NCBI RefSeq assembly: GCF_047276495.1
Contig: NZ_CP178543.1
Span: 1,922,001-1,986,000, forward strand
Direction: 5' to 3'
Origin: Capilliphycus salinus
Lineage (GTDB): Bacteria > Cyanobacteriota > Cyanobacteriia > Cyanobacteriales > Microcoleaceae
DNA: 64,000 nt
Part shown: piece after piece, positions 53,602 through 61,746 of the stretch
How positions within the stretch are numbered: the stretch's first letter is position 1
How the letters are laid out: each line of letters begins with the position of its first letter
Notes under the pieces: generated by a model
The model's input: the letters and a program-made list of their open reading frames with translations, nothing else
The model's database searches: none
What the model was told of the DNA's origin: nothing
Made by a program: the position numbers and the translations under genes

Positions 53602-54585
53602 TTATTTTTGAATCGAAGAACTTGCAAACGCTCGCATCGCCAAATCTTGTGCTTGCTTCATTGTGGCTTGTAACTGAGCGGATAAATCGGCAATTTGTTC
53701 GTTTTGACGTTGAATCGTTTGTTCTAAAGAAGCGACTTGTAATTCATAACCCTGTTTGTTTGATTCCCACTCTTTCTCGAATAAATCGGCTTTAACTTTT
53801 GCTTCTCGGTTTGCATCTTGAATCGCATCTTCTTTTGCTTTGACATAAGCTTTCTTCAGTTGTTCTTCAAAGCCTTCGACTTGATTTTTATTTTCCTCAA
53901 ATTCCGCTTTATTTTTCTCTAAAATTCCTTCTCGTTCCGACCAATTTTTCTCTTTGTCTTGAGCCGTGTTCGCAAACTCCCGTTCTAACTTGCGGCGAGT
54001 TTCTTCATATTCATCTTGTTCGATTTTGCGATTTTTTTCAAGTTCATAGTTATAATTTTCTTCTTCTTGCTGACGACTTTTCGTCTGTTCTTCCTGCTGC
54101 TGTTGAACGTTGGCTTCAAACTCCTGCTGTTCTTTTTCCCAAGCTTTGCGTTTGGCGATTTTATCTTTATCTAACGCTTCCTGGCGCCGGGTTGCATTTT
54201 GATTGAGTAAATTCAGTTTTTCTTGATGTTCTTGGCTTAACAAATACAGCGCATCCGCGACTACGCGAATTTTTTGTAACTCTTGAAGTTGTTGAGTTTC
54301 GATTTCAATGGCTCGTTTGAGTTCATCGAGTTTAGAGGATTCTGTTTTCAGTTGTTCGGAAATTTCAACGATAGTATTGCCAAAATCAAGCTGTAAATCA
54401 GCCAAAGTTTTAACAATGCTATCAACGGTGTAGGTAGAAGCTTTTTCTAGCAGTTCTTTTCCTTTTTCTTTTTCGGCTTCTTCTTCTTTGGTGGCGATTT
54501 TAGAATCAACTTTTTTGCGCTGTTCTAGAATTTGCTGAAATTTGCCGATGATTTGAGTTTTGCTGTTTTGAATTGTAGATTCCAT
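53602..54585 (-). CDS. Coiled-coil-rich protein B
   Basis: The 327-residue paralogue of protein A is acidic, Glu/Gln/Lys-rich coiled coil over about 65-310. Shared landmarks with A are STY/LQ...VEISEQL near 55-85, AWEKEQQEFE, YNYELEKNRKIEQDEYEETRRKLE and KVKADLFEKEWE. It has no NG linker and no enzyme motif. The two genes are adjacent (67 bp), suggesting a heteromeric assembly. An ancient tandem duplication followed by divergence is the simplest history. Confidence 0.75.
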   Translation of the reverse strand: MESTIQNSKTQIIGKFQQILEQRKKVDSKIATKEEEAEKEKGKELLEKASTYTVDSIVKTLADLQLDFGNTIVEISEQLKTESSKLDELKRAIEIETQQLQELQKIRVVADALYLLSQEHQEKLNLLNQNATRRQEALDKDKIAKRKAWEKEQQEFEANVQQQQEEQTKSRQQEEENYNYELEKNRKIEQDEYEETRRKLEREFANTAQDKEKNWSEREGILEKNKAEFEENKNQVEGFEEQLKKAYVKAKEDAIQDANREAKVKADLFEKEWESNKQGYELQVASLEQTIQRQNEQIADLSAQLQATMKQAQDLAMRAFASSSIQK

Positions 54586-54647
54586 GATTGACTTGACCTC
54601 AAATTGTGAACAAAAACTCGGTGAGAACGGAGAAGGTTTATCCTATT

Positions 54648-55106
54648 TTAAGCCTTCATCCGAGCCTGACGCTTGCGTAATTTTGCGATAATTTCTTGAT
54701 GATCGGATACCGAACTTGAGCGTTCTTCCGTATTTTCACGCAAGATTGTATTCAAAATCCGTTGACAGCGATCGCAGCGATTTCCGGGCCAACAATAACA
54801 ACTATTTACCAAATCTTTCAACATCGATTTTAGCCGCTGATTTTCTTCTAAAACCGCTTCATAATTGCGTTGAACAGATCGAACAACTCCCCGCATATGT
54901 TCAAAGTCTGCACACAAACTTTCTAAGTCGTCAAGGCTATTTTCTCGAAGGCGGCGGTTGAGTTCCTGTTGATTGATAACCGGAGAATCGGGCTGAGTTT
55001 GTTGGATTAACTTCAGAAAATTTTTCATTTTTTTAAGGTTTCTCCCTCCGAACAAAGCGTTAGATTTAAAGAAAGGAGGAACAAGAAAAATAACTCGATC
55101 CTCCAT
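54648..55106 (-). CDS. Cys-cluster helical protein, unknown
   Basis: The 152-residue product has a central coiled coil (DLESLCADFEHMRGVVRSVQRNYEAVLEENQRLKSML) and then CYCWPGNRCDRCQ (residues about 103-115), a possible zinc knuckle, then a basic tail. The start could be Met27 (55028, with GGAGG some 16 nt upstream); the first 26 residues are not typical. No family recognised. It sits 17 bp after the 234-residue gene. Confidence 0.55.
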   Translation of the reverse strand: MEDRVIFLVPPFFKSNALFGGRNLKKMKNFLKLIQQTQPDSPVINQQELNRRLRENSLDDLESLCADFEHMRGVVRSVQRNYEAVLEENQRLKSMLKDLVNSCYCWPGNRCDRCQRILNTILRENTEERSSSVSDHQEIIAKLRKRQARMKA

Positions 55107-55123
55107 TCCTACGAATTCAGAGG

Positions 55124-55828
55124 TTAAGAAACATTAGCCGGAACTTTTTCCGATGCGGGGGGAAGTGCATTTTCCCGGGATGAATCTAAAGAAAGTTCGT
55201 CGGTTTCATTTCCCGAACCGTGAGATGAAATCAAATAGGCAATGTCGCGGGGGGATAAATTATCCAAACAAATCATCGCCTTTGTGCCTTCTAAATCAAT
55301 CATCCGAGACAAATTACTTTCATCGGCGAGGACTGCTGCGGCTTGTTCGACAACAGACCAGTCTTTTCGTTCCTCCCAAGACCATTTTAAGCTATAATAA
55401 TTAATGGGTTTCAGCGTTCCATTTTCATCGGGTTTTTGCCCGGAATGTTTGGCGAATTCGGGAACAAAAATTCCGGTGGCGGGTTCGACTCCTCGCGCTT
55501 GAATGGAGGCAACTAAACGGTTAAAATCATTCAAGGTGCGGCTTTTGATATAAGTCACCATAACCACGCCCTGAGGGAGATCGCCGGATTCGGCAACGAA
55601 CCAAATTTGACCCCACAATGTATTTTGAGTTTGACCTAAACTTCCAAAAAATTTGCTAAATTTTAGAATGGTCATCGAACATTTGGAGCCATATTCTTCA
55701 TCGCCGATTGTCCATTTTCCCGACTGACAGTTATTGCGAACGGCGATGGGCATTTCCGGTACAAGGATGGCTTCTTTGTGTTTAGCACCAAAAACAGAAA
55801 AGTTAAACTTTTCACCAACTTTTGACAT
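55124..55828 (-). CDS. Hypothetical protein, 234 residues
   Basis: The product is an alpha/beta protein with two Cys near the N-terminus (C34, C50), a Trp/Phe-rich centre (FSKFFGSLG, LWGQIWFVAESGDLPQGVVMVTYIKSRTLNDF) and a disordered Ser/Glu-rich tail (205-234). The dense conserved-looking core suggests a small globular domain binding a partner or nucleic acid, but I do not recognise the family. Confidence 0.65.
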   Translation of the reverse strand: MSKVGEKFNFSVFGAKHKEAILVPEMPIAVRNNCQSGKWTIGDEEYGSKCSMTILKFSKFFGSLGQTQNTLWGQIWFVAESGDLPQGVVMVTYIKSRTLNDFNRLVASIQARGVEPATGIFVPEFAKHSGQKPDENGTLKPINYYSLKWSWEERKDWSVVEQAAAVLADESNLSRMIDLEGTKAMICLDNLSPRDIAYLISSHGSGNETDELSLDSSRENALPPASEKVPANVS

Positions 55829-55933
55829 TTTTCTCTTCCTTTTTTGCGCTTTTTAGTTTACGATTGTTGATGTAGAGTGAAAGGTTTTGAGTCGATGGAT
55901 GAATTTTCTCTCTCAAAAAAAATGAACGTTGAA

Positions 55934-56194
55934 CTATCGAATCAAATGGCTTTGGGTTTTCGGTTCCGGATAGGAATATAAAGTTTGTTGTTGAGCTTTA
56001 ATGATTCGTAAAGTCGCAACCAGATTTTCCAGCATTTCGGTATGAGCAGGAGTAAAATGGATGCTAAAGCCTTCACCATCTCGGGCATATCCGGGGCAAA
56101 CCAGAGACGCCGAACCCTGTTCTTCGTGAGTGGCAATATACATCCAATCTTCGTCATCCAATTTGTAGTGCGTATCCGTCCAAGTTCTGAGCAT
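55934..56194 (-). CDS. Hypothetical protein, 86 residues
   Basis: The small product (MLRTWTDTHYKLDDEDWMYIATHEEQGSASLVCPGYARDGEG ... , split at 20) has an N-terminal beta-rich part and a helical C-terminal part. It is the first gene of the leftward block, divergent from the XRE gene (263-bp gap). No family recognised. Confidence 0.55.
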   Translation of the reverse strand: MLRTWTDTHYKLDDEDWMYIATHEEQGSASLVCPGYARDGEGFSIHFTPAHTEMLENLVATLRIIKAQQQTLYSYPEPKTQSHLIR

Positions 56195-56396
56195 TAGAGA
56201 TTCATCCTCCTGTCAATTTTCAAACCTTAGAGGTTTGTGGTTTTAATGATTCTTCACACCCTTTAATCCCAATAGGGGTAAACCTTATCTAGACTGCCGT
56301 TAAAATTGATTTAAGTTTCAACCCCAGACGAGGATTGAGAGCGATGTTGAATCTTTTATCAACTATGCCAATGTTAACAGGCGTTGATTCACTCGT

Positions 56397-56410
56397 CAAG
56401 TCTTAAGTTG
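56397..56410. promoter_or_regulatory. Palindrome overlapping the XRE promoter -35
   Basis: CAAGT-CTTA-AGTTG is an imperfect inverted repeat (one mismatch) that overlaps TTGAAA. A second inverted pair ATCAAC (56358-56363)/GTTGAT (56383-56388) lies just upstream. Both fit autoregulation by the XRE repressor, and perhaps control of the divergent block (inference). Confidence 0.4.
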
Positions 56411-56436
56411 AAATTTTCATCAAACTGGCATATGAT
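56408..56436 (+). promoter_or_regulatory. Promoter of the XRE/ImmA-type operon
   Basis: TTGAAA (56408-56413), 17-bp spacer, TATGAT (56431-56436), with a strong ribosome-binding site AGGAGGG (56444-56450) before the GTG at 56458. Confidence 0.75.
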
Positions 56437-56457
56437 CGAGCATAGGAGGGAAATATC

Positions 56458-56796
56458 GTGGAACAAACATTTGGAAAGCTAATCCGTCAGGCCCGCAAGG
56501 ACAAGGGGTACTCCCAACGACAGCTTGCGGCGCTACTCAGCGTTGATTTTACTTACCTGTCGAAGCTGGAGAATGACCGTGCTGACTACCCGCCCAAAGA
56601 AGATGTGATTCGGGGATTGGCGCGAAATCTCGGCATAGACGAGGAGGAATTAATCTTTTTAGCGGGTCGAATTCCGCAGCATTACGAGAGTTTTCTCAAG
56701 CAAAATCCCAAGGAAATAACCGCTTTATTCCGTCGGTTGCAGGAGAATCCGACCTTTGCTAAAAAGATTTTTGATGCCGCTCAGGAGAGTGAATAA
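56458..56796 (+). CDS. XRE-family transcriptional regulator (ImmR-like)
   Basis: The 112-residue repressor-type protein has a Cro/C1 helix-turn-helix (FGKLIRQARKDKGYSQRQLAALLSVDFTYLSKLENDRADYPP, split over 5-48) and a short helical tail. GTG start with an excellent ribosome-binding site. Its stop abuts the GTG of the peptidase gene. In ImmR/ImmA pairs the peptidase cleaves the repressor to induce target genes (established for ICEBs1). Targets here are likely its own promoter and possibly the divergent gene block. Confidence 0.9.
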   Translation: MEQTFGKLIRQARKDKGYSQRQLAALLSVDFTYLSKLENDRADYPPKEDVIRGLARNLGIDEEELIFLAGRIPQHYESFLKQNPKEITALFRRLQENPTFAKKIFDAAQESE

Positions 56797-57486
56797 GTGA
56801 GTATTTTGAAGCCATACCGTTTTTATCCAAAAGAATCGATTGAACGGCGGGCGCATGATATTCTCACTCGAATGCAAACTCAGTCTAATTTTGCTCCCCA
56901 GTGGCCGTTTGAATCGTCTTTGGTGGCGGATTTTCTCGATTTAGGAGTCGTTTGGGATGAAATTCCGGCCGACGAAGAAGGAGAAATTGCCGCCCGTATT
57001 CTCCCCACTGAACGAACCATTGAAATTAACGAAAAAATACTCGAAAAACCTCAGGGGTTTATTGAGTCTACCATCGCCCATGAAATTGGTCATTGGGTTT
57101 TACACATCAATCAAGATGAAGTCGATGGTGAGGTTAAACAATTGGAATTGCAGTTAGGAGAATACGGCACAAAACCCACAAATTCCGATGAACCTTTTGT
57201 ATGTCGGGGTTCGGCTTACGACTCCAAAATAGCCTCTATTGAATGGCAAGCTCAATATTTTGCGAGTTGTTTGTTGATGCCCCAACATATTTTAGAAGAA
57301 AAAAAACTTGGGCTAGACCTAACAAAATGGTCGGATTTATATCAACTTCGCGACCGGTTGGGCGTGACGATTTCTAATCTTACCAATCGCTTGCAAGATT
57401 TGGGCTGGATTACTATTCCTAAAGGGACTCGAAAAATTTATCGAGGTCAAGGGATAACAGAAAATCAGCAGCGTTTGTTTGGATAG
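56797..57486 (+). CDS. ImmA/IrrE-type zinc metallopeptidase
   Basis: The 229-residue COG2856-family protein has the zinc motif HEIGH (His95-His99) and a downstream acidic third-ligand region, then a winged-helix-like C-terminus. It directly follows the XRE gene (TAA then GTG, no gap). The expected role is cleavage or inactivation of that repressor in response to a signal such as DNA damage. The pair is also common in mobile elements and stress modules. Confidence 0.9.
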   Translation: MSILKPYRFYPKESIERRAHDILTRMQTQSNFAPQWPFESSLVADFLDLGVVWDEIPADEEGEIAARILPTERTIEINEKILEKPQGFIESTIAHEIGHWVLHINQDEVDGEVKQLELQLGEYGTKPTNSDEPFVCRGSAYDSKIASIEWQAQYFASCLLMPQHILEEKKLGLDLTKWSDLYQLRDRLGVTISNLTNRLQDLGWITIPKGTRKIYRGQGITENQQRLFG

Positions 57487-57505
57487 TTCAATAATGTGGG
57501 AAATA

Positions 57506-57538
57506 AAAAGCCCGGTTTCTCTTAGAAACTGGGCTTTT
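57506..57538 (+). terminator. Rho-independent terminator after the peptidase gene
   Basis: AAAAGCCCGGTTTCT and AGAAACTGGGCTTTT form a 15-bp stem (one G-U) with a 3-nt loop and a TTTT end. The A-rich 5' arm makes it work in both directions. Confidence 0.9.
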
Positions 57539-57868
57539 GAGCTTGGAGTTTGAGGGCTAAAGCACAACAACAAACAATGATATAAATCTCTATCTGGAGA
57601 GAGAGGAAAAGTTACCGGAGATCACTCAAAAGAGAGTCGAGTAAAAAAGTCGAGATATTCCTAAAGTTAGAAATCAAGAGAATAGACTTAAAAACTCAGA
57701 ATCTTTGTTTTACAATGGGATTGAAATTGAATACTTTCAGCTATAGCTTATTATGAAGCAGTCAGGGTGCATTTTCTGATTCTCGAAAAATTTATTTTCT
57801 AACGCCAGCACTTTGTCTTGAGTTTATTCGAGATTAAAGTGCAATTTTATCAACCAATGCTTGTCAAC

Positions 57869-57898
57869 AAAATCAACAGTTAATCCCGAGTTGATTTT
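57869..57898. promoter_or_regulatory. 9-bp inverted repeat upstream of ndb
   Basis: AAAATCAAC (57869-57877) and GTTGATTTT (57890-57898) are perfectly inverted with a 12-nt spacer, 27 bp before the start. It could be an operator or a leader hairpin. Confidence 0.5.
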
Positions 57899-57924
57899 AT
57901 TGTAACAGATTTCACAAAAAACCG

Positions 57925-59229
57925 ATGACAATTAATTCTAACTCTAATCTTAAAACTAGCGAACATTATACGACGGCAATTGTTGGGGCCGGCTTTACCG
58001 GTTTGTTTACCGCCTTGCATTTGTGCCATCATCATTATTCGCGACCGACTATTTTAATTGACCCCAAAGAACGTTTTGTTTTTAAACCTTTACTCTATGA
58101 AGTTTTTAGCGGGGAAATGGAAATGGATCAAGTTTTACCCCGTTACGAAGAACTATTAGACTGTAGCAATATCACCTATATTCAAGGAAGCGTAGAAGAA
58201 ATTGACCTGCAAAGACGCGAACTCAAACTCTCCTCGGGTTTGGGTTATTCCTATGAAAATTTAGTCTTGGGTTTGGGGAGTGTTGCCAGTTATTTCGGAA
58301 TAGAAGGAGCCAAAGAAAACAGCTTTGCTTTTCGGGATGGTGAGGATGCAATTCGTTTAAGAAATCACCTCAGACAACAGTTGCAACTCGCGACACAAAC
58401 CGAAGATGAAACAACGCGAAATCAGCTTTTAACTGTGGCGGTTGTCGGCGCCGGACCGTCAGGAATTGAAATCGCCAGCACGTTAGCAGACTGGCTACCC
58501 CAATGGTATCGGGAATTGGGGGGAAATCCTTCCGAAGTGCGGGTAATTATTCTCGATATGGTGTCGGAAATTCTCACCGGTGATATTAACAGTCAACTGC
58601 GAGAAAAAGTTAAAAAAGCCTTAAAAAAGCGAGTGGTTCCCGTAGAGGTTCAACTGGAAGCCAAAGTTAGCAGAGTTTCCCCCGACTCTTTGGAATATCA
58701 ACAAAATAATGAACTGCAAAAATTACTAACAAAAACGGTAATTTGGACGGCGGGAAATGCGGTTAATCCCTTGATGAAAAAATTGCAAATTTCCTCAGAA
58801 GAACGGGATAAACAAAGCCGTTTGCGCGTCACCCCAAGCTTACAATTGCGAGAGTTTCCGGAGGTGTTTGTTGGGGGAGATAGTGCAGTTTTAGATCGGG
58901 GTTTACCCCCAACGGCTCAAGTGGCTTATCAACAGGGGATTTCTATTGCTAATAATATCATTGCTTTGGCCGAAAATGATCTGCTTGAACCGAGCCAAAT
59001 TCACCTCAGAGGTACGTTAATGAAGTTGGGACTCGAAGCCGCAGCCGTCAATTTATTTGAGCGGTTTGTAGTGGAAGGTAAACCCGCTCATTTAATTCGT
59101 CAGGGAACCTATTTGGAACTTTTACCCACTCCGGTTCATAATTTTAAAGCTACTGTAGATTGGATAACGGATGAGATTTTTAATGACCACGCTCCCCCCA
59201 GTCCATCTAAACAGAAAGTTTCCGGTTAA
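57925..59229 (+). CDS. Type II NADH dehydrogenase (Ndb-like flavoprotein)
   Basis: The 434-residue, non-proton-pumping enzyme passes electrons from NAD(P)H to quinones. The FAD dinucleotide fold is at 18-48 (AIVGAGFTGLFTALHL), the NAD(P) fold near 172-190 (VAVVGAGPSGIEIASTLADWLP), and a second FAD contact GGDSAVLDRGLPPTAQVAYQQG near 315-337. The C-terminus is membrane-proximal. Cyanobacteria carry several such enzymes (NdbA-C); which type this is cannot be read. It is the first gene of a four-gene rightward run. Confidence 0.92.
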   Translation: MTINSNSNLKTSEHYTTAIVGAGFTGLFTALHLCHHHYSRPTILIDPKERFVFKPLLYEVFSGEMEMDQVLPRYEELLDCSNITYIQGSVEEIDLQRRELKLSSGLGYSYENLVLGLGSVASYFGIEGAKENSFAFRDGEDAIRLRNHLRQQLQLATQTEDETTRNQLLTVAVVGAGPSGIEIASTLADWLPQWYRELGGNPSEVRVIILDMVSEILTGDINSQLREKVKKALKKRVVPVEVQLEAKVSRVSPDSLEYQQNNELQKLLTKTVIWTAGNAVNPLMKKLQISSEERDKQSRLRVTPSLQLREFPEVFVGGDSAVLDRGLPPTAQVAYQQGISIANNIIALAENDLLEPSQIHLRGTLMKLGLEAAAVNLFERFVVEGKPAHLIRQGTYLELLPTPVHNFKATVDWITDEIFNDHAPPSPSKQKVSG

Positions 59230-59285
59230 TTGGAAAAATAAAGCCTAAACTTTGAGTTTTATACTGTAATTTTAAGGAGAATAAA

Positions 59286-59687
59286 ATGACATCGATGGTA
59301 GAATTAGAACGGTTGAGTTCAAAAGTTGTGAGCGAGGCGATTGTTCGGCGTTTTTGGAACCGAGTTTGGAATGCCGGTCAATTGGAAATTCTCAAGGACT
59401 TGGTTGCCGAAAATTGTACGTTTTATTGCGGGGGTAATCCGATAGAAAGCCGAGCCAATTTGATTGAATGGATTAAACAGTTTCGAGAAAAAATTGATGA
59501 TTTCAAGTTTATTACAGAGGATTTATTTGCTTACAATCAAAAAGTTGTAACTCGCTGGCGAATTCAGGGTTTTAATAACGGATTTTGTGATAACTATTCG
59601 AGCGGAGAACCCATTGAACTAACGGGAATTACGATTTTTAAGTTGGAAGGAAATCAAATCAAAAAAGGATGGATTGAAAAAAGTTAA
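59286..59687 (+). CDS. SnoaL-like (NTF2-fold) protein
   Basis: The 133-residue product has the cone-shaped SnoaL pattern: helix AIVRRFWNRVWNAGQLEILKDLVAENCTFY, and strands VVTRWRIQGFN and ELTGITIFKLEGNQIKKGW. Family members are ester cyclases, hydrolases or simple binding proteins; no catalytic residues could be assigned. It has a good ribosome-binding site (AAGGAGA) and lies 56 bp after ndb. Confidence 0.8.
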   Translation: MTSMVELERLSSKVVSEAIVRRFWNRVWNAGQLEILKDLVAENCTFYCGGNPIESRANLIEWIKQFREKIDDFKFITEDLFAYNQKVVTRWRIQGFNNGFCDNYSSGEPIELTGITIFKLEGNQIKKGWIEKS

Positions 59688-59695
59688 ATTTAACG

Positions 59696-60130
59696 ATGAT
59701 GGAATCAATCAAAAAAAATAAAGAATTACTCAGAGTAATTTTAGCGGGGAGTCTCGCCACTGTCGGAATTTTACATTTTGCAGTTGACGAACCTTTTATT
59801 AAAATTGTACCCGAATTTCTGCCGGCACCTGCGGCGTTAGTTTATATTAGCGGTTTTTTTGAAATCCTGGGAGCAATTGGATTGTTAATTCCTCCCGTTT
59901 CTCAAGCCGCCGCTTGGGGAATCTTGGCGTTATTTATTGCCGTTTTTCCTGCTAATATTAATATGGCAGTTAATAACATTCATCTCGATGGGGTTCCGGA
60001 TGGGGCTTGGTTTCAGGCGATACGGCTTCCTCTTCAAGCGGTTTTAATTGCTTGGGCTTATTGGTATACTAAATTTGATGATAATCCCAAACAAGCTTCT
60101 ATTATTCCCGGTTTACCCCGCACGGAATAG
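59696..60130 (+). CDS. DoxX-like membrane protein
   Basis: The 144-residue product has four hydrophobic segments (about 10-28, 47-68, 72-90, 110-128) and the DoxX-like patterns LATVGILHFAVDEPF and YISGFFEILGAIGLLIPP. DoxX-family proteins accompany redox and thiol-stress enzymes (family knowledge). The gene starts eight bases after the SnoaL-like stop. Two consecutive ATG codons are available. Confidence 0.8.
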   Translation: MMESIKKNKELLRVILAGSLATVGILHFAVDEPFIKIVPEFLPAPAALVYISGFFEILGAIGLLIPPVSQAAAWGILALFIAVFPANINMAVNNIHLDGVPDGAWFQAIRLPLQAVLIAWAYWYTKFDDNPKQASIIPGLPRTE

Positions 60131-60180
60131 TTACAAACGAGCCGAATCAAAACTCTTATATCTGGTAAATTTAAGCAAGA

Positions 60181-61728
60181 ATGACTCAGTTTGAGACTCA
60201 GCCGGTTATCATTTCCCCGATGGATGAATTCAATCAAACTTTGATTGAAAATTTGCATCCTCCCCGGTGGAAAAACCCCCAACCGGCACGGCGTTATAAT
60301 TTAGTTGTGATTGGGGGCGGAACCGCCGGATTAGTAACAGCAGCCGGCGCAGGTTTATTAGGGGGAAAAGTTGCGTTAATTGAACAACATTTGTTGGGGG
60401 GAGACTGTACAAATGTCGGTTGTGTTCCTTCAAAAGCGTTAATTCGTTCCAGTCGAATTGCAGCCGCAGTCGGTATCGCTTCCGAGTACGGAATTTCCGT
60501 TCCTGATGAGGTCAAAGCTGATTTTTCTGTCGTCATGGAACAAATGCGAAAAGTGCGATCGCAAATTAGTTCTAACGATTCTGCGGCGAGATTTCAAGAA
60601 GAATTTGGAGTGGATATTTTTCTCGGAAAAGCTCATTTTTCCAGTGCAAATACAATCGAGGTGGGCGGACAAAAACTGAAGTTCAAAAAAGCCGTTATTG
60701 CTACGGGTTCTCGTCCGATTATCCCGCCAATTGAAGGTTTAGAAACGGCCGCATATATTACCAATGAAAATGTATTTTCTTTAACCGAACTTCCCGAACG
60801 TCTGGCTGTAATTGGCGGCGGTTATATTGGGTGCGAACTGGCTCAAACTTTTCAACGTTTGGGTTCAAAAGTAGTATTATTGCAAAGGGGAGATCAACTG
60901 CTTAAACGTTCCGATCCGGAAGTTTCGGATATCATTCAAGATGTATTTGCACGGGAAGGAATCTATACGGTTTTAAATGCGGATATCAAGCGGATAGACT
61001 CTGAAAATGGGCAGAAAACGGTTTATTATGATGTGTTGGGAATTGAAGAAAAATCCACCGTTGATGAGATTATTGTCGCGACCGGAAGACAGCCGAATAT
61101 TGCGGGTTTAAACTTGGAAGCGGTTGGGGTAAAATCCGACTCGAAAAAAGGAATTATTATTAACGATTACTTGCAAACAACCAACCCCAATATTTATGCA
61201 GTTGGCGATGTTTGTATGGAATCAAAATTTACTCATGCGGCGGACGCTGCGGCGAGAATTGTCGTTCAAAATGCTTTGTTTTCTGTGTTTGGAATTGGAC
61301 GAAAAAAACTCAGCAGTTTGATTATTCCCTCTTGTGCTTATACCGATCCGGAAGTCGCTCAAGTGGGGATAACGGAAGCAGAAATTATGGAAAAACCCGA
61401 AAAAGTGAAAACGTTTTATGTGGCATTAAGTGATGTAGATCGCGCTTGTATCGACCGACAAACGGACGGGTTTGCTAAAGTTCACGTTCGTCACGGCACC
61501 GATAAAATATTGGGCGCGACAATTGTATCCGCTCACGCCGGAGAAATGATTAATCAAATCACTTTGGCAATGGTGGCTAATGTGGGATTAAGAACAATTG
61601 CTAATACAATTTATCCCTATCCCACCCAAGCGGAAGTGATTCGGAAAGCGGCGGATGAGTACAATTTTACTTGGTTAAAAGGATGGGTGAAAAAGTTAGC
61701 TGCAATGTGGTTAAGTTGGCGACGCTAA
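60181..61728 (+). CDS. MerA-like pyridine nucleotide-disulphide oxidoreductase
   Basis: The 515-residue flavoenzyme has an FAD fold at 40-70 (LVVIGGGTAGLVTAAGAG), the redox-active pair Cys76/Cys81 (GGDCTNVGCVPSK), an NAD(P) fold (LAVIGGGYIGCELAQTF) and a C-terminal interface domain with YPYPTQAEVIRKAA. It lacks the N-terminal HMA domain and the C-terminal vicinal Cys pair of true mercuric reductases, so mercury reduction is doubtful. A basic C-terminal helix (WLKGWVKKLAAMWLSWRR) may touch the membrane. Last gene of the run, convergent with the CNT gene (18 bp). Confidence 0.88.
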   Translation: MTQFETQPVIISPMDEFNQTLIENLHPPRWKNPQPARRYNLVVIGGGTAGLVTAAGAGLLGGKVALIEQHLLGGDCTNVGCVPSKALIRSSRIAAAVGIASEYGISVPDEVKADFSVVMEQMRKVRSQISSNDSAARFQEEFGVDIFLGKAHFSSANTIEVGGQKLKFKKAVIATGSRPIIPPIEGLETAAYITNENVFSLTELPERLAVIGGGYIGCELAQTFQRLGSKVVLLQRGDQLLKRSDPEVSDIIQDVFAREGIYTVLNADIKRIDSENGQKTVYYDVLGIEEKSTVDEIIVATGRQPNIAGLNLEAVGVKSDSKKGIIINDYLQTTNPNIYAVGDVCMESKFTHAADAAARIVVQNALFSVFGIGRKKLSSLIIPSCAYTDPEVAQVGITEAEIMEKPEKVKTFYVALSDVDRACIDRQTDGFAKVHVRHGTDKILGATIVSAHAGEMINQITLAMVANVGLRTIANTIYPYPTQAEVIRKAADEYNFTWLKGWVKKLAAMWLSWRR

Positions 61729-61746
61729 CAATTCCCACCAAGATAA

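Larger units (their letters stand above)
57487..57924. other. 438-bp gap between the peptidase gene and ndb
   Basis: The gap contains a terminator (57506-57538), AT-rich sequence without a supported gene, and an inverted repeat upstream of the dehydrogenase gene (57869-57898). A weak TTGTCT-16-TAAAGT pair (57813-57840) could be the ndb promoter. Confidence 0.5.

Noticed and set aside
60181..61728. True mercuric reductase
   Set aside because: The C-terminal vicinal cysteines and the HMA domain are missing and no other mer gene is nearby.
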